Of a DNA stretch of 64,000 nt, positions 40,034 through 53,493 are shown piece after piece (position 1 is the first letter of the stretch; each line of letters opens with the position of its first letter). The DNA is taken from contig NC_030850.1 of assembly GCF_000208745.1 (NCBI RefSeq), positions 32,728,599 to 32,792,598 on the forward strand, in the 5' to 3' direction. Under the pieces are notes generated by a model, which was not told the DNA's origin, searched no databases, and saw only the letters and a list, made by a program, of their open reading frames with translations. The stretch is from Theobroma cacao. Taxonomy: Eukaryota; Streptophyta; Magnoliopsida; Malvales; Malvaceae. The position numbers were made by a program, and so were the translations under genes.

Positions 40034-41084
40034 ATGGCATCAGATGAAAGTATGACGGTTGTTTCTTCTATGCATGAAGATGAGTATGATGATATTGATG
40101 TTGGGTTTGATCATGATCATGACCAACAGGCTCATCCACATAACTTGTCCAGGCTTTCCATGTGCACTAGTTCCATGTACACCAACGAGGATGATGATGA
40201 TGATGATGATGATCATATGGGGATGTACATGTCGAGATTGTCAATTGAGAGCTTTGATGCGGATGTTGATGAAGAGTTCTCTGATGAAAAAGAAGGCAAA
40301 GAACTGCTCGAACTGTCATCCGACTCTGACAAAGAACCTAGTTGTTACTCTCTTCCCGCCACGCCTCCTCGTCGGAGGAATAGAACTGGCGTGTTGTCAC
40401 AGCAGCTGATGGGAGCGGTCAAAGATTATGCAAGTGAAAATGAAGCTCAAAGGGGTAGTTTTGGAAGGCCAAAGGGGAGCAAGAATTTGAGGAAGAGGAG
40501 GATTATAAGGGAAAGATGGGGAGATAAGGAGAGTAAATGTAGCAGCAAAAAGAAAGATGGGGATTTTATGTTTGGGGGTTACAGCAATTACAGTGGAAGT
40601 TTTAGTGGGGAGAGTGAGGGGGGTAGTGCGGGTTTGGTGGTGATTACCAGGCCAAAAGGAGGAAGGAGATCGTTGTGTATGGACTTGGAGGAAGTGAAGG
40701 CGTGTCGGGATTTGGGGTTCGAGTTGGAACATGAGCGGATGTTGGAGATGCCCTGTCGTGTTTCGCTGTCAGGCTCCACACTTGATACTAGTAGCGGTGG
40801 CAATTCTCCCATCGCCAACTGGCGTATCTCTAGCCCTGGTTAGTCAAAACATTGCCACCCTCTTAATTGCCTCTACTTTGGACTCTTGTTTTTTGGCCTA
40901 ACAGGGAACTAGAAATTTCTGATTCTTGGCGATTTGTCTTAATGAAAAGGCTAAGCATTTTCAGTGCATCTGATGGGATCTTTACTCTGAAATTTTAGGT
41001 GATGACCCAAGAGAGGTCAAGGCTCGGCTCAAGGTGTGGGCGCAAGCAGTGGCACTTGCATCAACATCTAGGCATTGCAGCTGA
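40034..41084 (+). CDS. DUF1685 family protein
   Basis: Plant protein family with no settled function. Two exons: 40034-40838 and 40999-41084, joined within a glycine codon, 296 residues. I chose ATG 40034 (AAACTATGGC, MASDESMTVVSS) because the upstream in-frame extension contains no ATG and looks like leader. Features in order: an acidic stretch with an Asp run (residues ~53-60), a Ser/Asp-rich middle, a basic FGRPKGSKNLRKRRI segment near 155-169, then the DUF1685 core LCMDLEEVKACRDLGFELEH and the C-terminal NWRISSPGDDPREVKARLKV-WAQAVALAS, conserved across the family and split by the intron as in relatives. The basic segment might be a nuclear signal or AT-hook-like; this is inference. Expression control is not visible beyond the TC-rich leader. 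Confidence 0.88.
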
Positions 41085-43630
41085 CAAGCTACTCTCAACT
41101 ATCATCTACTGTTTTTGGTTTTCCAGTTTTTCTGTTTCTTTTTTTCTCCTTCGAAATCCTTTGGTGGGATGGGTTTGATACTTTTCTTCATCTTGCTTCC
41201 TGGCAAAGAAGCTTTTTTCCAGAGGTTTCATCGACCTTCTAATCCTTTGCTGTTGGCATTTAAGAGCTTCCAGGCACCTTTTTTGATTACTCATGTACAG
41301 CTTTCCGCTTGTAAATATAACACGGGTGGAATATGGAGCCAGATTATAGGCTTATTATTTCCGAGGCTAAGCATATTTCCAGTTCTTTGCTCATAAGTTT
41401 TTCTTGTTCGTCGTCAGTCTTGATTTGGGTAGTTACAGGTAAAGCATTTGGATAGAGATTTGTTTCACAGTGTGTTCCTAAAAATTGCATTTAAAACCTT
41501 GTTTACAAGAAAGAATTGTTTGTTCTTGCCCTCTGTTCTAACGGACGAAAGCAATCATAATTGCCCGCACAAAGAGTAAACGCATAAGCGGGGGGAAACT
41601 TGGGATTGGTTCCAATGTAAGGGGAATTTACAAATCGCCAAAATGATGATTTACTTCATTGTTTATATACCCCAGAGCAATAAAGCAAGGCTTTGGTCAT
41701 GTGTTCATTATTAGGAGAAAGTAAAATAATCAGGCTTTCAATAATGAAGGCAGCACCTCAAGTACAAAGAACTAAGTGCACTCCCTATACAGTGGACAGG
41801 ACTAAAATCCTGCTGAAAATAATTTCAACTACATAGTCTCCTGCATATGTTAAGACCCCTTCTTCCACAGTTAAAAATAATCATGAAATCTGATCAGAGA
41901 TTGTATGTCAAAACAGAGTTGACAATCAAACTCACTGGAAAAGAACCACCATGCAAGGTATGGAGAGAGTATGAACCCAAAAATCTAACAGCTCAAATAT
42001 CAGAATGTAGCAGCCTGTTACCTCCACCAGCAATATCGGTTTAGAAAATCAGGGATGCTCTCTCTATTCAGACAAAATCAATCCGTAAGAAATTACCACG
42101 AGATCTCAGTGATGACAGCTCCATACCAAGCCTAACCAGTTTAGGCAATCTCAGACAACAGTAAGCTAATCAGGTAAGCTGTTTAAACATCCTGCCACTA
42201 CTTAATTCACATCACTTTCACATCCTACAATTCAACATAAAGTGAGAAAGCACTTGAAATGACAATCTAGAATAGACGCGAACACAAAATTTCATGATAC
42301 ACCAAAATATAGCATACAAAGAGATCAACCCTTTAGTCACAGAAGCCAAGAAACATCCCTCTCAGTGTTCATTTTCTTCACTTTCTTGAAATGACTAATA
42401 CACATATGATTGGGAACAGGTTAACCATTCCCAAGCATAAACTATTGCAACCACAGAATATTAGAGAAGGAATGCAGTGGCTACTAAAGAAGCGCTTTGA
42501 ATGAATGATTTGAAATGGTTGCAATCTAAAGATCCACCATATCTGCTAGGATGTGGACTTTAAAGTTATAATTATTAGTCACTGGCCAAACTGAAACTCC
42601 ATGGTGCATTTGGAACATGTTAAGGTGATCAAGAGGGCACTAAGCAGATTTAGGAGAGTAAATGTCAACCTTGTGGACTGAGAGATCGTTATGGTCGATG
42701 TAACGTCACTGCAGAGGAAGATATTAATTTCAGTCCCACCGTAGACGTGGAGAGAGTAAATCCAGAAAGGGTGCATTAGGTATACTGAAAGCCAAGAAAC
42801 TAGAAAGACACAATATAAATTACAATCCACTCAAGCACATGGGGGTGGGAGGATTTGAACTAAGACCTCTTAGGACATCACTGGATCCTTTTGCCATTAG
42901 GCCAAGGCCTCATTGCTAATTGCATCCTAGATTATTCATAAGGAAGTATAAAAACATATATCCCTAGAGATATAGAAGTGACAAAGGATTAACAAGGTTC
43001 ATTTTGTAACATTTTCACTCATCTGTATATAGAAATTCAAATAGAATAACTAACATCAATGTGGAAATAAAAATTATATTCTGTATCCCTGCCACCTTAA
43101 TTTACTTGCAAATGTTTTTATCCTAACAAATTTATGATTCTGACTAAAAAATGCCACAATAACAGAACAACAATTACAAGGATTAGCTTTGATGTCGCAC
43201 TTTTGGTAAACTTTTTTGGGAATTCTAGGCATAGTTTGAGGTCCTAGTGAAAATTTAAAAGCATGAAACAGAATAATGTGAAAAAGGTGACGGTTGGCAG
43301 TAGTGCTAACAGTTAGGGTTCCATGAGTGTGGCCTTCATAAATCTCAAACAAAAAGATATCAAACATATTAATATATTTTTCTTCTCCGCTTGAGTTCAG
43401 AGATATCAAAGGTCTATGGAGAGATCATATGGCTTATAAATAATATTTCTGAAAAAAAAAAAGAGAAAAGATTATATTGCTAATCATTCTGATTTGCATT
43501 CCCCAGAAAGCCATAGCCTATCACTTTATTATCACAACAAATGAATGTTACAGTTTCCACAAATAGCAATTGGGGAAAAGAAAAAAATGGAAACCATACA
43601 GGCCCCAACAGGTCAACAAGAAGTTCTCAC
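41085..43630. other. Convergent intergenic region between DUF1685 gene and pectin acetylesterase
   Basis: Holds the 3' UTRs of both flanking genes (they converge) and a SINE head at 42835-42915. Open frames at 41115-41396, 42579-42830 and 43074-43409 have no recognisable domain. Confidence 0.5.
42835..42915 (-). mobile_element. tRNA-derived SINE head fragment
   Basis: On the minus strand: GGCCTTGGCCTAATGGCAAA, about 30 bases, then CTTAGTTCAAATCCTCCCAC. TGGCCTAATGG fits a pol III A box (plus-strand 42892-42904) and AGTTCAAATCC a B box (about 42850-42860), at the spacing expected for a tRNA-derived promoter. It cannot fold as a complete tRNA, so SINE is preferred. The 3' extent is not defined. 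Confidence 0.6.
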
Positions 43631-46600
43631 TCACTTGAAGACAAGATCGTGACAAGTACTGTCACATGGGTATGCACAGTCAATAGCTTTAACAGCTGTT
43701 CGATCAAAGAACCAGTCTCCAACAGACACTGCAACTGCCTGCATAATTATAATGAAATTCAAACTAATGCAAAAGATATTCTCATATAACCTCTGACCCA
43801 TTCAGGCAGACAGAAATCTATTTGCTACTTTGTGTTTAAGCCTTAGCAAACATTTCAACATAAAGTTTGGAATTAAGGGACTATGGAGTTTTATGTTATT
43901 TCCACCCTAAATCACAAAGTGCTAAATGAGGTATAGTTCTCCAGAAACTTCAGAAGATAGACACTGTTATCATTTATCTGCAGCTGCTGCAGGAACTTAA
44001 CAACTTAATACAGATGGGACATACCTTGTTTCCAATACGGGGAGAATCATTCTCATACCATGTATCCTGCCTCTCTGACTGGCAGTGAGCAAAACAAGAA
44101 TTTATGAATAAACCATTTTGATTGGACTTTGAGAAAACATTTATGGCGTTGAGCATTTGACTCCTGAAGTCTGCTCAATGTGAGAAAGAAGAAAATAGCA
44201 GTTACAGGCAATTCATCTGTATTTTCCAGTTAATAAAATTAAGCCAAAACATAGCAGAAAACAAAATTGGAAATCACCTTGCAGAAACTGCATTTGTGTT
44301 GAGTTACAATGGGAACGATCCATTTTGCACTCACGCCAGGAGCCATGAGGATCAGCAGATGATGGAATTAAACTCTCTTGGACCTGAAAACAGAAATTAG
44401 AATATTAATCCAAGTTACTTGCCAATCAAGAGGTCATCTTGGTAAAGCTATTGGCGAATCCACTGGCAACTCCACCGGAAGAATGACTGTCTACTTTTGG
44501 GCTTTGGCTTGAGGTCAAAGGGGAAAGGAGAAGGATAGGCTTTTTTTTTTTTTTTTCATAGAAAGGATAGGGTTGTTTAGGTTCAAAGAGTTGCTGTCTT
44601 AGAAAAGCCAATGCAGGACAGGACCCAACAATGCCCTATTCAAACAATCAGGAAGTTTCACTCTGTTGACAGCTGTTTAGAGGAGGTCTTGACGTTTAGC
44701 ATTATGAAATCTTGTCTGATATGTTTCTGGGTGGAAATATGGATTCTCATTAAAAGAAAAAAGACGAAGAGAAAATGAAAAGAATTAGCAGACACAAGAA
44801 GAAAAAGAAAGAAAGTAGCAAAAGGAGGAAGATTACCTGCCATGCATCATAGGCTGCATTGAGAAGAAACAAAGGAGTCCTGATATTTGCAACCAAGTTT
44901 TGAGGGAAGAAGCACTGTAAATGAAAGATAGAGTTACGATCCTTTGAATGAGTTAGATCTTCTCTCTTACCCTAATCTAGTTAAGCAGATATGTTTACCG
45001 AAGTTGGATCCATTTGACTGGTACAAGTGTTTGGCAGATTCTTTTGCACACCCTAAAATTTAATTGAGCAGAAAGCAATCAGAAAAGATTTCATGACAAT
45101 GAGTGTTGATTACTCATAACAGCACTAGCATTTCTTTCCTGAGGACAAAAGATCTATGTTGAAAAGATTAATACCACAAAATACTAATATATAGCTCAGG
45201 CACCTCAGATCAAAAGCACTGAAGTGACTACAAATGACGCTTACTTGGCCTTCTAAGGTTAAGACACAAAACTAGCTATTAATTGAGTTTTCACCAACTC
45301 AGAAACTTAAAAGAGGAGCATAAGCAGTACCTGTAAGGTAACCACACCCCCATACATATCCCTTAATGAATGGCCACCAGCCACATTAGTTCTGCATAAT
45401 TAATGGAAACCATTTATCAATACTATATTTTTGAATTGAAGAGAACCTACTATAACCACAAAGGAGGGAACAGAGCATAGTTCATTACGCATCAAGGAAC
45501 ATTCCCGCATCGCTTAGACATTTCACTTTGGTGGTTTTTGGAAACAAATCCTTAAATTCATCACAGTGTAGAATGGATGCTAGACCCCCAGCTGAGCATC
45601 CAGAAAGAAGAGCCTGAAACACAATCATATATTAGATACCCAAAACCAAATTGAAAACTAAAAGAACATGCTAGGTGCAAAACCTGCTCAGCATTCTGCA
45701 TTCCCTTGGCCATTAATTCTTCCATAGCAGCTGACCAGATCCTTTGTCCTCTAAAATAAAGTTGGTTAGCCTGAAAGTAAAATCACTGAATACCATGAAT
45801 ACTTCACCAGATTATGACAGAAAAAAGTGCTATAGAATATATGCTAGAGAAGAAAAGCAATCTGTTCTGGAACAGAGTCTATCTTAAAGAACTAAACATG
45901 TTAATTTTAACCCCCCCCCCCCCCCTTTCCCCCCCCAAAAAGAATATCATCACTTGTCCAATTAGAGTTAGGTTACAATAATCACATCAACTAACTTCCC
46001 TAACAGTTATAAATCATTGAAGAGCATGACGGAAAAACAAGAAAATAATAACTGTAAGACTAGAAGAATCTAAAATAAGCATAAAGTAAATCAAACTTGA
46101 CCACTAATTTCACTGACTAGGCTATTCGTGTCATGAGTAACAGTTCAGGAAAATGCTTCAAAGGGTTAAAAGTACTCTTGCTAACCTCATTCTGGCCCTC
46201 CCCAGCAAACGATGCCCCATCGCAGTACCGTAGCTTCACTCTGTTCCAGTTGTAGAAATCTGCAGGGCGCAAGAGGCCCCATTCAAAATTTTTATGAGGA
46301 AATGCTGCATAAATACTGGTCCAAAAAGTATAAAAATAGGATTACAAAATTCTACAAACCAGGATTTTCTTCAGCTTTATTGCTCAATATTCCGGTGAAA
46401 TTTGTTTGCTTCGCCATAAATTTTGATGAACCACGTCGAGTAGTTTTACGGAAGACACAAGTTCGAATGTTATTACACCATCCACCTCCCTTAAGACAAA
46501 CATTTATGCCGACAAAGTTAGAAAAATAGATGCAACCAGTAAAGAGATCTATGTTGGCATAGGAACAAAGTGATATGACTTCAGAATCCCAGCGCAAAAA

Positions 46601-47065
46601 GGATTACAAATCTATCTTTATCAGGATCATACAATGCTAAATACACTTATCAAATGAGGTGTTAAAGCCTGTTAAACAAACCTCCAAATGAATGAGCCAG
46701 CCGTTTGAACCTGAACCGAACCCACGATCCAGATGATAACCAGGAGGCGTCCCATCCAAACAAACTGTGACACAACGCATCAAAAAAAAAGGGAGAATTT
46801 TGATATTTCAACATGAACAAAAAATCAGGCTTTCAGGCACTCCTGAAATACAACAATCAGAATTACCAGCTCCTTTAGAAGCAGCTCCTTGAATGAGAGT
46901 GAGGGGAACCATGAGAGTGTTGGCGCCAGGGGACGCTGCATCTTTCTCCAAGTACGAAAGCAGACTCTCTTTAGCTTTCAATTCTTCAACCGCATCTTCA
47001 GATCGGCTCAAACCAATTCCAACTACACAACACAGACTCAAAACCCATATCGAAACCCGATTCAT
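43631..47065 (-). CDS. Pectin acetylesterase (CE13 family, NOTUM-like)
   Basis: Secreted esterase that removes acetyl groups from homogalacturonan and other pectins in the cell wall. Twelve exons in minus-strand order: 47065-46867, 46764-46682, 46489-46360, 46259-46186, 45770-45684, 45613-45489, 45391-45331, 45052-44999, 44914-44837, 44383-44278, 44170-44025 and 43738-43631. All phases agree and the product is 416 residues, normal for the family. The N-terminus [20 protein letters not shown] is a signal peptide. Conserved features are GGGWC (residues 95-99), [11 protein letters not shown], the nucleophile loop SGCSAGG with Ser198, AAYDAWQ with Asp294, and CFAHCQ with His361, which together make the expected Ser-Asp-His triad. 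It ends CHDLVFK. Intron 4 contains a C-homopolymer. Small exons such as 45052-44999 (18 codons) could be skipped in some transcripts, but that is inference. Confidence 0.95.
45911..45936. repeat. Poly-C tract within a pectin acetylesterase intron
   Basis: Fifteen C, three T, then eight C within the intron 46185-45771. On the transcribed (minus) strand this is a G run of 8 plus 15. Length is likely to be variable and error-prone. Confidence 0.9.
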
Positions 47066-48678
47066 TATGTTTCTTCCTCCTGTCTTTTCAATCCTATCTA
47101 TTTACAGAGTACAGCTAACTCTACCTACTAAGAAAAAAAAAAAACAATGTCTTTTCAGTCTGGGAGTTTCAAAATCTTAGCAATAGATAGCTGGCACTTA
47201 AAAATGACCATCAAAGTGCAAACTTTTTAGTGGGAATGTGGACATTATAATAATGGCTACAGATTTCCGCTAAGATGTTGATATCCCAATTTTGGATAAC
47301 AAAAAATGAAGGCAACCTTGTACAGTTGAGGCACATTCACTGCTAATTGATTAGAATTTCTGGAATATAATTGGTCAGCCGCAAGAGACCGTTGTGTCTT
47401 TCCATTTATTTATTTATTTTTATTATTTCAGATTCCCATAATTGACAAATCTCCTCTTTTTTGCCGTCAGCTCAAAAGGCCAAAGCCACGTCCCTCTCAA
47501 CACTCGATGCCATTTCCTTTTCTTTTCACTATCTAGCGGCCCCTTCCCTCCCTGACCACAGTTGTTCTCTTGAATGCTCCTAGTTAACTCCCTACCTTTT
47601 TAAACCCTCTGCGTATTACCCAAATTTAATTCTCTTTCCTTTTATAAAAGAATTACAACTAGTCTTTCTCTTCGATGCCCTGGGAAATTCTTGAAAAATG
47701 GAAATTATGGCAATTTCGTAACGTGAGGAAATGTTTATAAGCTAAGACAATCACAGTACTATCGCCGTTGGTGGGCAGGCAAAACAGAACAACTACTCTT
47801 ACTAAAACAGTATGTTGGTTTGAAATGGCCAATGAGCTGGTCTAGTACTTGGTATCAAAGTAAGGCCCGGAGCCGTCGGACCACCGGCACAATTCTCGTG
47901 CATTGTACGATGATCATGAAGATGTTTGACGCACGCTCCCTATATTCGCGAATAACCCGCTTTCCAGTAATTGCGCTTGCGATCTAGTATTTTAATTGAA
48001 TTATTTTTCCAACATTGTCATATTGGGTTTTATTGCAAATAAAAAAAAAACAGTAAACCACCATTCAGTAATTGTTTTCATTTAGAATTTTCGGTTAAAG
48101 CGTCGCAAAAATATATTCTTCATATTGGGTTTAGGTCAAACATTTTTGTCGATTTTCATGCTTTCCTTGAATTCGAGGGCTTATACATGCAAAGTGCAAG
48201 AGTATCTTTGTTCTTTTACTTTTGGTATTCTGCTTTTATGATTTCTGTCTTCTGGCGATAAAGTTATTCTTGTCAGTCTGTAATCAACTGTGTCTGTCGA
48301 TGTTGGACTGCAGGTTGTCAACACTTCGTTGTTGATCCCAGCCTACTCAATATTTGATAGGCCATGCCCAAGAGAGCACTAGAGCATTAAACAATGAAAG
48401 TAAATATAACGCAAAGGAGATCAGAACCTGGACATAACTCAACCCTTTCTCCTTCACCCTTCTTTTAATTGTCTGTAAAGAATTATATGAATCTAGAATG
48501 TGGGCTGCATTGCAGCTCCATTGTTGGCTCAACCTATTTCAATTATGGGAATATGCTACAAATTCATACTATGATGGGATGGAAATTTGGCCAATTGCAT
48601 CCCTACTATTACACATGTATGAATTAATCAAAATTTGGAACAAAACTTCGAGAAAGGAAAGAGGAGATGAAAATCCCA
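47066..48678. other. Intergenic region upstream of pectin acetylesterase
   Basis: The first ~600 bases should contain the pectin acetylesterase promoter; the last few hundred the 3' UTR of the COQ8 gene. A TTTA repeat run lies near 47403-47420. At 47851 the word TGGTATCAAAGTAAGG resembles the primer-binding site of plant LTR elements (TGGTATCAGAGC), but no LTRs were seen. Confidence 0.45.
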
Positions 48679-51600
48679 TCAAGATGCAGAAGCACTTGAT
48701 AAGATATCCTCATCTTCACCAAAAGGATAGTGCTCATACACTTCAAGTAATAGTTCCCTGCACGGTACAACAGCCCCAAGCTTAATGCAAGCCAAGAAAG
48801 CACCTGAGAGTTTCCGATGAAGACTGTAAGCCTCATCAGGGGGTGGAGTAAGCCTGTGCCTCAGCATTGTTGCCCCAAGGTTTGAAATGCTTTGAGTAAT
48901 ATTAGTGGAGCGGAAATCATAGCCACCAGGCTTTGAGAATGGCAATCCCACGACAAAACCAGCTTGAACATGAGCCTCCAGCATTACCTCTGATTCCTTT
49001 CCCGTGAGGAACCCAAGCCTCTTTGACATCTCAATAACTGCCTCTCTGTCATCATTTGCACAAGCCATAACCTGGTCAAACATGTACAAGGAAGGAATCC
49101 TTTAGTTCAAATGGTAGAACAATCAAATCTGAAGATGCTAAAAATTTAACAGTGTTCAACAAACTATTGTAACACAAGGTTGGACATCTTGCTGCATTAA
49201 TAAGCTTAAAGTGAAATCACTTTAGAGATCAAACTATATAAATACATGTTTATGCAGGAAAAAACTAAAAGAAGAAAAAATATGATCCATAAAGGTCTGA
49301 GAAGTATAAATGGCCAGTTTTCAGTCTAAATGTCAACATGAAATAATTAATGCTCCATTCATACAGAGAATTGATGCCACAAGCACTTTGGAAGGGAACT
49401 GACCATTCTCAAATAGTCATCAACAAAACGTTTTGGATAATCTCGAGCTGCTCCAAAGTCAATGAGATTGATTGTTCTGGTGGCCTCATCATATAAGAAA
49501 TTACTCCAATTAGGGTCAGTCTGCACCAGAGCAAACACAATGTTTAAGACAAGCAAGAAATCACTTCTTCAACAATACTTCTAAAATGAAATAATGCAGA
49601 AGTTTAAGAGAGTATATTAAGCAACCTCACAGAAAGGGCTAAACACATAGATCTACAAAGTTTTCTAAAAGGAAACTTCCAGTATCTGCTTGAATAGATT
49701 GCCATATGCTTAGAAAAAAATTTTGAGAAATATACTAACCAACCATTTTATAATCTTTAAAGTAACTCTAAACCTTAGATGAAAAAGCATAAATAACCTT
49801 TAGGAATTTAAATACTTTGTAAAGAGAAGTAGGAAATATAGAGAAACACACAATATAATAACCTCTTGAAAAAGGAAAACGAAATTAAAGAAAGCATGCC
49901 TGCATGAAGCGGAATACAAAAAGCTCCATTAATGTCAGTTGCAGCAACTTTCTCCCAACATAATTACGAGTTCCTTGGTTTAGTAATGCAACCTTGTCAA
50001 TTGGAACTCCTGCAGAAAGTAAATAATATTTTCAAACTGAAAAATAGGGTTCACGAGATAATTCTATCAACTTTATCAACTGGAAACTGTTTTAGAGTAC
50101 TGAATCACATTTATGCACTTTGATCTATCTGAAATTCCAGTTAAAAAATTTTCTTTTAAGCAATTAAGGAAATTGTCCTTGGAATAATTAGTAATATAGC
50201 ACCATACCATTGAAACAAATGATTTAAGCAAAATAGGAACCCAAAAGACACAACATAATTACCATAGACAAGTTCTGTCGTTAAAACTCTTTTGCTTGAA
50301 ATATCATCTATAACAAGTGGAACATAAAATCCCTCTCTGCTGGATAGCAGATCACAGAATCTTTTCTGATTGGATGCCTCCAAATTATAGTCACATTCAC
50401 GAGATAATTCTTCTTTAGCCACCTGCAAGAATTCATGTAACGGACATAAACATGCAAATCTTCTTTTAAACACAGAATTTTCATTTGTTAAATGCCCCAG
50501 ACTATCATCCAATCACTTAATTCACATTCTCTAGCATCCAATACAGGACTGAGCAGCCATTTTTGAGGCATGAGAAAAGTAAGCACTGGAACCCACTACC
50601 CTGAGCAAAAAAGGTGCAGGAAAAGGATCAAACATTCATAAGAGAAAATACTCTAGTTATATACTGGGTGAGGCAAGTCTATATCTAAATGTGTCCATCA
50701 TAGCACTAGCATTTAAGGCCAACCACTTACTTATTACAATACGCATACTAGGAAATTGAATAATAATGCAAGTTCATACAAGCATAACAGCCTACCTTCA
50801 TTGCTCTATCAAGATAAAGTCCTTCAGGAATTAGATTTGTATAATCTAATAGAAGTTTCACGTTCTGAATGTCACTTTCAATGCTATCTGCCACACCAGG
50901 GTACTGAATTTTCATGGCTACATCCATACCATCCTTTGTGACAGCTTGGTGAACCTACAATTATAGAAAAACTGTAAGTCCAGGCTGGGTAACCATCAAA
51001 ATGATATAAAAGGCCCTTGGAACGGGACAACAGTTGGTTCATCCAAATTAAACCATTGAGAAAAATATTCAATCTGAAATGATCAAACAGAGCAGTCTCA
51101 TGGTAAAGAAAGAAAAAGTAAACAGACAAGCAAGCATTGTAAGAATTTGAAATGCTGATAGTAATAAAATAAGGAAAGCAAAAATCAAGAACTGCATTTC
51201 ATATATACAAAAAAGAAACTACATGTAACTAGCATCAAACTAACTTTCAAAAAAAAAAAAAAACTAAGCCAGAGACAAGTTAAAATGTATAATGCAGAAA
51301 ATGATCACATAAAACACCAGCAAACTAAAACGAAGGTTGAAAAGAAGACCAAATCCTGAGCTTCACCAAGTTATCCATTTCAACCATATAACATCAATTC
51401 TAGAAAAAAAAATAATGAGTAATTGATATTAATATGTTCACATCTTGATCAAAAGTTTGCACACAAAGACTCCTGCTAGCACGATCAATAAAAGAAGTAA
51501 AACATAGAAAGAGAAATATGCTACCTTACATGGTTACAAAGACTTAACATATAAGGGAACATCCTAGTCAGTGTGACAATGAAAACGACATGCAACTATT

Positions 51601-52852
51601 TTGGTTTACCTGGCCTATACTTGCAGCAGCCATGGGTTCATAATCAAAGCTAGTCAACTTTGAAGACCAATCACGGCCTAGTTCAGCATCCAAAACTTGA
51701 TTGAGCTGGCTCCTTGGCATCACATCTGCCCCTTGACGCACAATATCCAGAGCAGTTAAGATCTACAGAAAATGAAAGAATTCAAAAATAAGATTATCCA
51801 TTATGCCAAGTTTTATGGCCAAGTTGATTCAAGGAAAAGATATAAAACACAACCCTCTGCCTAAAATCCTCTTAACTGACTCCTTTAAAAGAACTACAAA
51901 TGTATCTCTTCTCCTGAGCCAAATATCCCACTATCAAGTTACATTCATACGACAGCGTTCTAACACATATAACAGAAAATTACCATACCGGAGCAGGAAC
52001 AAGGGATTCATCCTGTATGCTTAACATCTGACCAATTTTTAAAGCCGCGCCACGCATCCTACAAAGCGCAAGGGCCAATCTTTCTGCATTTTGTTCAGAC
52101 AAGAATGGTGAAATAGCAGATTGCTTGTCGTTTGAGTTTGGTGAACCATAGACAAGCCTCTTGGCAGATTCCTGAACTGTTCCCCAAGCAAGACCGGCTC
52201 CTAAAGCAGCAAAGCTTTTGATGTTATAAAAAGCACAAGTTAGCAAAATATAGCAGAAAAAAGAAAAATTTTGCAATAGCAATATAACTAAAACATTAAA
52301 AGAATACAAAAACAAAATTTACCCAAATGCTCTAGAAAATGGAGTAGCAGGAACTTTCCTTTCCCTCGGCCTCCGTCTCTTCAAATCTACTGGCGCCTCT
52401 GCCGCCACTTCACCGTCGTCAACATCGTGCTTATGATCCAAATTGGACTCACTTTCTCTCTCTAATCCATCATTACCAACCTTCTCTTCAAGAATCGTTT
52501 GATCATTACTGCTGACGACTATTTCGCAATGGATTGGTTCATCTAGGGTGGGGTTCGCCGGTGCGACGCCGTTGGAGAAAGAATTTACATTGTCCTCGGC
52601 AACGCCATCGTTATTGCTGTTGAAGTAGACGACGGATTCTTTGGGCCTAGGGCTGGAGAACTCACGGACCGTACCTTTAGTTAGGCCCGTTAGGTCGGTA
52701 GCCGAGACTACAGCGTTTTTGATAGAGGAAGCGAGTAGGGTTTCGAGATCGCCTTTTTTGGCGTTCTCGATCGTTTGGGAGCGTTTGACGATCTCTTTGG
52801 CGATTAAAGAAAGGCCGTTCACCAGCCTCCCCAGCTGATTCAAAGAACTCAT
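48679..52852 (-). CDS. COQ8: ABC1/COQ8 (ADCK-type) atypical kinase for ubiquinone biosynthesis
   Basis: Mitochondrial ABC1/UbiB-family ATPase-kinase needed for coenzyme Q synthesis, like Arabidopsis At4g01660. Eight exons: 52852-52323, 52214-51989, 51762-51610, 50954-50796, 50422-50263, 50009-49900, 49520-49404 and 49071-48679; 615 residues in frame. The first ~175 residues are variable and basic or acidic, as expected for a targeting and linker region. Diagnostic motifs: the KxGQ helix ALKIGQMLS (K236-Q239), the Ala-rich nucleotide loop AAASIGQ, the VAMKIQYP lysine, the modified catalytic segment QTDPNWSNF, and [10 protein letters not shown] at the metal site. KxGQ and AAAS separate this family from ordinary kinases. 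Intron 6 begins GC rather than GT (after CAG at 49900), yet the protein reads on without gap. A TA microsatellite lies about 80 bases upstream of the ATG. Confidence 0.95.
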
Positions 52853-52927
52853 GGCACGTTTAATTCAAAACATCTTGTAATTTCTCCAAAAAGATTTCTG
52901 CTTCTGACTTCTTTTCTGATTACAGCC

Positions 52928-52931
<4 letters not shown>

Positions 52932-52964
<33 letters not shown>
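52932..52964. repeat. TA dinucleotide microsatellite upstream of COQ8
   Basis: About 16 TA units within the probable 5' leader or core promoter of the minus-strand COQ8 gene. Length polymorphism is likely. Confidence 0.9.
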
Positions 52965-52967
<3 letters not shown>

Positions 52968-53493
52968 AGTCGAAGAAATCTTGGGGTTTGAATTGAATGT
53001 AAATTATTTCTGTTCTAAAGTGAAGGCTTAAGACTACGAGGGTTTTGTCGTGTCCATGAAATTGGGAAGAAAGCAGAGTTGGCGACGTGGAGGCTTGTAG
53101 CTGTTTGTTTCCGGATGGACTGACCCAATGAGCCCAAACATGTTTGTTTTCTTAAAAAGCCAGAGCCTTTGCCCCAACATTTAAATCCACTCTTCTAGAG
53201 CTTGCCCTCAGCCCAAGCCCTACCAGTTCTGAGGTGCATTTCGATACTTATTAATTATATATAAAAATAAAAAAGCAGGTCTGGTTGTCATTAAAGATTA
53301 ATTTAATAGGATCATAAATGGATAATGATTCATTATATATAAAACTAATTAAAATGCGAATAATTTCTCAGTTGTCTCATAATAACAGATGTGTACGTTT
53401 CTGGAAAATGAGAAAAGAATGTGATTAATTTGTATATTATTTTATTTTTTTCTTCTCTTTTGCGATTTCTTACTTTTTACATAATTATAATAT

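Noticed and set aside
42835..42915. A tRNA gene on the minus strand
   Set aside because: A and B boxes are present, but no acceptor or anticodon stem closes; a SINE head explains it better.
47851..47866. LTR-retrotransposon primer-binding site
   Set aside because: Only the first 9 of 12 bases match TGGTATCAGAGC, and no LTR or polypurine tract was found nearby.
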